A stretch of DNA of 61,204 nt from Laetiporus sulphureus 93-53. Its lineage: Eukaryota; Basidiomycota; Agaricomycetes; Polyporales; Laetiporaceae. Shown piece after piece: positions 57,633 through 61,204 of the stretch (positions are counted from its first letter, which is position 1; each line of letters opens with the position of its first letter). The notes below the pieces were generated by a model. It worked only from the letters and a program-made list of their open reading frames with translations, did no database searches and was not told the DNA's origin. The stretch spans positions 445,079 to 506,282 of the forward strand of contig NW_024468533.1 of assembly GCF_001632365.1 (NCBI RefSeq), in the 5' to 3' direction. The position numbers and the translations under genes were made by a program.

Positions 57633-58334
57633 GTGCCTGCCCAGCGTACTCGCCGCAGTGTTGCGTCTTCGCACGTCCACCCGCATGTTAGCGGTGTCAT
57701 ATCTTCACCTGACGTTCTGTCAGTCGCCGACTCTACCAGCGTAAGCCGCACCAAGGCATTGTGCAGCATCGACGGTGTCATCCGTTGTCCTCGAGCAAGA
57801 ACTCCAGAAGAGTTCTACGAGCAGCGGCCCATAAGACCCCTGCCAAGGCCAGGACACATCTCTACGGGAGGTCGGCCCCCTCGCGGCACTAGTTCAGTTT
57901 CTATTATCCAGACTCCCTCGGTCAGGCGACCAAGACTACCTGCAGGACCATCTGGTCCAGATCTCAATCAAGGGACATACGTCGAGACCGCTACCGGATC
58001 TCATTTCATCTATCCTCTCACCGTCTCCATCATCTCGACTCAGCGCGTCGAAGGCACCCTTCGACAAATTCGTATCCTACTCACTAAACGATACCGTCGT
58101 CAACTTGACGACCACGACATCTTCGATCTCGAGCATCTCATACTCAAGCTCGAATCCATCCGCACCAACATCGCGGAATTCAAGCTTTCCTTCGTTCACC
58201 AACACGTGGTTCGCGACTTCTGCAACTACGTCCAGGAAAGGAAGCATCAGGGTGGAGAAGCTCGCTGGATAATCAGAGATATTATCCAGAAGTATCGTCT
58301 AGGAATACAGGTCACAGGGCGACCTTTGCTGTAG
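57633..58334 (+). CDS. E4 ORF A, 233 codons, unknown function
   Basis: Open from a GTG at 57633 to TAG at 58332-58334; no ATG start is apparent at the left end, so initiation is unclear. The N-terminal half is Pro/Ser/Arg-rich and probably disordered. The C-terminal half is helical and charged: GTLRQIRILLTKRYRRQLDD, HDIFDLEHLILKLESIRTNI, VVRDFCNYVQERKHQGGEAR, WIIRDIIQKYRLGI. No family recognised. It occupies the place of ORF A in E1 and E2, though similarity by eye is weak. Confidence 0.6.
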   Translation: MPAQRTRRSVASSHVHPHVSGVISSPDVLSVADSTSVSRTKALCSIDGVIRCPRARTPEEFYEQRPIRPLPRPGHISTGGRPPRGTSSVSIIQTPSVRRPRLPAGPSGPDLNQGTYVETATGSHFIYPLTVSIISTQRVEGTLRQIRILLTKRYRRQLDDHDIFDLEHLILKLESIRTNIAEFKLSFVHQHVVRDFCNYVQERKHQGGEARWIIRDIIQKYRLGIQVTGRPLL

Positions 58335-58349
58335 ATACGAATATTCACT

Positions 58350-58886
58350 TTGTATATGTCTTCATCGGGCGATTCGAACAATCTTGATAACTTCGAGCAA
58401 TTAAATCCAATCGGTCACACTTTCGATTATCTTTGGGATTCAATTCCACGTGTTCTTCGAGACAGAGCAGGCGAAGCGTTTGCTACATACGAGGACACGT
58501 TCGACATCGACTACCACGACGTATATCACATATACGCCCTCCAAATCTATCCAGAATTCGATTGGAGGAACATCGTGGTTCATATCTGTTATATCCCTAT
58601 TGGGTCCGAAGAACCCGAAGACCGTCTCACCGAAGCTTACAATAGCTTCGTCGATTGGCTCGAAGAAGTCGAGCGCATTTGCGAAATCCATCATAACCAT
58701 CAGTGGCCCGCAGTCAGAGACAAGACCAGGTTTTTGTGGCAACCCTTCGTCAAGGTCATTCATCGAGACCTTTGCCTGCTGCGAAACCAACGCTCAGGAT
58801 GAGTAATTGTCCGACAGGCCACGATTGCCAATAGGCATATTACCGAGTTCGAAGAACATCTTCGTGAGATAGAGGAAGAATTGTAA
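58350..58886 (+). pseudogene. E4 ORF B, unknown function, one in-frame TGA
   Basis: Starts MYMSSSGDSNNLDNFEQLNP, 15 nt after ORF A, and continues with GEAFATYEDTFDIDYHDVYH, YPEFDWRNIVVHICYIPIGS, and a C-terminal helix. TGA at 58800-58802 stands for a probable Arg (GGA-TGA-GTA); the frame resumes and ends EHLREIEEEL with TAA at 58884-58886, two bases before the gag ATG. The tight spacing of ORF A, ORF B and gag suggests translation from one RNA by reinitiation or leaky scanning. No known domain recognised. Confidence 0.6.
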
Positions 58887-58888
58887 AG

Positions 58889-60598
58889 ATGACGACTCCC
58901 ACCCCCAATGATCCAAGCTTCTCTCGTGCTCCATCTCCGGAGCTTCTCGCATGTCTTAATATTGTTTTGCAACCCCCGAATCCTATCATTCGTCAAGCTC
59001 TTGCCGACACAGCGCCCCCAAATGCGAATATACCCGAAAATGTGAAGAACTGGGTAGTTGATCTGGTCACAAACGTGGTGGAAGAGATGTGTCAACAAAC
59101 GGTGGTGCATTACGAAAATCTTATCCAGCGCCAAGCGCATACAATGGAACGTAACACCACGGAGTTCCACAATCGAACGGTCTTCTTGGACCAACATCGC
59201 CAACAATCTGAGTCTAGAATTGCAGACTTGGAAAAAACCTCGGCAGCTTTAGCTGAGGATAACAAAGCCATTAATGACTCATTTGTGGCATTTGACGATG
59301 AGGTCAAGGATCTCCAAACCAGGATGGAAGACCTGAAGAAATCACACGATCGACTTCGCGCATGGGCATCTACACAGGGAAGAAAGGCAGGGCAAGGCAG
59401 TAACAATGTCGACGACACGGACGACGACGATGAGCCGTCGTTTGGTCGCAAGGGTAAAGGCGTAAAAATTGACCAACCAGAAAAATATGGTGGCAATAAG
59501 GACGGAGTCAATCTCGATGATTGGCTCGAACAAGTAATGCTCTGGTTGAAATATACCAGACATACCAAAGACGAGTCCAAAATTATGTCTACCCTCTTGC
59601 TCCTGAAAGGAGGAGCACGCGAATACATGCAGCATTGAATCACCGAAATAAACGAAAACAACAAGGCACCCGGAACTTGGGCGGAGTTCTTCTCAGAACT
59701 TCGCACGGCATACGAATCATTGGACAAGGATGACAAGAAGCGAACGGAGTTAGAAGCCTTCGTCAAGAAGGATCATCGAGACTTCCGGAAGTTCGCAGAA
59801 GACTTCCGTCCAAAGGCAACAGGTACAGGCTTCTCGGATCAAGATTTGATCGAAAAGATCAAGAAACATATTCCGGAGAAAACGTGGCTGCTCATGCTGG
59901 CAGACACGACCAAGGACAACTGGCCCAAGAAGTGGACCGAGTTCCTTACATTTGCACTTCGGATATTTACATCATTACAACGAGAAGGCCACCATGCCAA
60001 GGCCGAAACCAAGGATCCGAATGCTATGGAGGTTGATGCAGTCGGGAAGAAGGGAAAAAGTAAATCGGGCAAAGCGCGAAGCGTGCAGGACGACAAGTTG
60101 GTTTGTGCCAACTGCAAAAAGAACAAGCCAACGTTCTTCAAATCGTCGAAACGCTTCAGCAAGTATTGCACCGATTGTTTCAAATTGGACCATGTCAAGA
60201 AGCAGATTGAGAAGGAGAAGGAGACAGCCACGAAGAAGAAGGATGGGAAGAAAAAGGACGACGCCAGGAACAAATCCAAGTCGTCCAAAATGAGACAAGT
60301 AGCATCGGATTCTGCTTCATTCGATAGCGAAATGGACACGGACAGTGGCCCCGACATCAAGAAGCACAAGAGCTCTTCCTCTAAGACTAAGGGGAAGGGG
60401 AAGGAGACAGCTGCGCATATCAGCGACTGCAGCATCCACTCGGAAAGCAAGCCTGATGCATCTGAGTCGGACGAAGATTTCGCCGCGATCCTCTCAAGGC
60501 TCAGGTGCCTGAGGGCGAATGGATCCAGTTCATCAAGGAAGGCGGGAGAAGGTTCTTCAAGGAAGGATCGGAAGGGTTTTCTCAAAGGGGATCTGTAG
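58889..60598 (+). pseudogene. E4 gag with a CxxC-CxxC zinc site instead of a CCHC knuckle
   Basis: ATG at 58889. A coiled-coil region (59090-59350: QSESRIADLEKTSAALAEDN) precedes the capsid core QPEKYGGNKDGVNLDDWLEQ, LLLLKGGAREYMQH, TGA at 59636-59638 (likely Arg), then WAEFFSELRTAYESLDKDDK, FRKFAEDFRPKATGTGF, WPKKWTEFLTFALRIF. The nucleic-acid-binding part is CANCKKNKPTFFKSSKRFSK followed by YCTDCF: two CxxC pairs 19 residues apart. A Lys- and Ser-rich tail ends at TAG 60596-60598. Confidence 0.85.
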
Positions 60599-60617
60599 GC
60601 AGCTCGTCAGAGTCCCC
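60574..60617 (+). promoter_or_regulatory. E4 programmed -1 frameshift signal (slippery site and bulged stem-loop)
   Basis: GGGTTTT at 60574-60580 reads G-GGT-TTT in gag. A 6-nt spacer (CTCAAA) follows. GGGGATCTG (60587-60595) then pairs with CAGA-G-TCCCC (60608-60617), nine base pairs with one bulged G and a 12-nt loop that holds the gag stop codon. The -1 frame is open through this region and enters the protease. Confidence 0.85.
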
Positions 60618-61204
60618 AGAACATTACAATATAAGACCTGTACATCTAGCACCCGAATCAGACACCTCTGTAGATCGTCGCAACGCAGAGGATGATAATG
60701 TAACAATAAAGAATTCGTCTCCAAATTTATCATCATTCTATTTACCAGTTACATTATGGGTGTACGGCAAAAAATCGAGTGCCGAAGCTCTAGTCGACTC
60801 AGGAGCATATTCCATGTACATCAGCAAGCGATTCGTAAAGAACAATCGAATCGCAACCTCCAAGCTAAACACTACATACAAAGTGTACAATGCTGACGGA
60901 TCCCAAAATAAACATGGTGAAATAACCGACTATGTAAAAGCATACCTCAAAGTCGGAGATCATGGTTCTACCCACTGTCTGCTAGTCACGGACATCGGGA
61001 AGTTAGACATGATCATTGGGATGTCATACTTACATCAGCATAACCCAGAAATCAACTGGCAAGCTGGAGAATGGAAATACTCACGATGCCCGAGTACGTG
61101 TCACCACCAGAGGCTTCGTAAAAAACAACAAGCCATTGCGAGAGAGGAAGCTGAAGAAATCTCGCAACGAGCACAACAAGTGGCAGATGAGGAGCCAACT
61201 GCAT
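60600..61204 (+). CDS. E4 pol start: retropepsin-type protease, continues past the window
   Basis: Pol frame, reached by -1 frameshift, open from about 60541 to the end. It gives LSSFYLPVTLWVYGKKSSAE, then ALVDSGAYSMYISKRFVKNN with an intact D-S-G active site. KVYNADGSQNKHGEITDYVK, LLVTDIGKLDMIIGMSYLHQ and HNPEINWQAGEW follow, the standard order in Ty3/Gypsy proteases. No stop in the visible 200 codons. RT, RNase H, integrase and probably a chromodomain are expected downstream. Confidence 0.9.

Larger units (their letters stand above)
56885..61204 (+). mobile_element. E4: Ty3/Gypsy element inserted in E3 pol, youngest, runs off the window
   Basis: Order: LTR (56885-57599), ORF A, ORF B, gag, protease. 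Preceding 5-mer TAATT (56880-56884) is the expected target duplication. Frames are the best preserved of the four (two TGA interruptions seen), in line with being the last to insert. Confidence 0.9.

Noticed and set aside
59110..60585. Two long minus-strand frames (218 and 248 aa)
   Set aside because: They are antisense shadows of E4 gag; the sense frame has the capsid and zinc-site motifs.
1..61204. CRISPR array, prophage or bacterial operon
   Set aside because: No regularly spaced repeats; spliced genes and chromoviruses show a fungal nuclear genome.

Overview
The window looks like a scaffold piece from an Agaricomycete (mushroom-forming basidiomycete) nuclear genome. The host genes have many short introns of about 50-60 nt with GTRNGT donors. 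They resemble basidiomycete families: a multi-exon KTR mannosyltransferase, MON2, a small ICMT, P450s and a monocarboxylate-type MFS carrier. The repeats are chromodomain Ty3/Gypsy elements and a Tad-like LINE. No rRNA, intact tRNA, CRISPR or prokaryotic feature was seen.

Layout. 1-1.7 kb: an inverted LTR of a small LTR family abuts the 3' end of a degraded LINE. 2.1-5.7 kb: a block bounded by 22-bp inverted repeats holds the relic of a PLP-dependent lyase. 5.8-6.7 kb: a P450 pseudogene without a usable heme motif. 8.2-28.9 kb is the gene-rich core: KTR mannosyltransferase (+), bromodomain protein (-), MON2 (+), a P450 5' relic (+), a long P450 (-), ICMT (-) and an MFS transporter (+). 29-41 kb is gene-poor. 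It holds a non-autonomous LTR element with two near-identical LTRs (one containing a 595-N assembly gap), inverted repeats, a P450 relic and the relic of a 7TM membrane protein. 41.3 kb to the end is a chain of four LTR retrotransposons (E1-E4), each inserted into the coding region of the previous one, all on the + strand. Only their 5' parts are in view.

Most striking points. (1) The four-level nest: E2 breaks the dUTPase of E1, E3 breaks the gag of E2, and E4 breaks the pol of E3. It predicts the order of sequence beyond the window. (2) In E3 and E4, gag and pol overlap in the -1 frame at an identical GGGTTTT heptamer. It is followed by a 6-nt spacer and a 9-bp stem with one bulged G. The stem sequences differ but the shape is kept; E1 has a similar arrangement. 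(3) E1, E2 and E4 carry extra ORFs between the LTR and gag, and E1 carries a dUTPase after its chromodomain. (4) Nearly all stops inside the elements are CGA-to-TGA changes, a CpG deamination signature.

The host genes are not all healthy as given. MON2, the KTR gene, the bromodomain gene and the long P450 each show at least one stop or frameshift. Only ICMT and the MFS transporter read through completely. Whether this is real decay or assembly error cannot be decided from the sequence alone. P450, ICMT and MFS genes lie side by side, but no core biosynthetic enzyme is visible, so a metabolic cluster is only a possibility.
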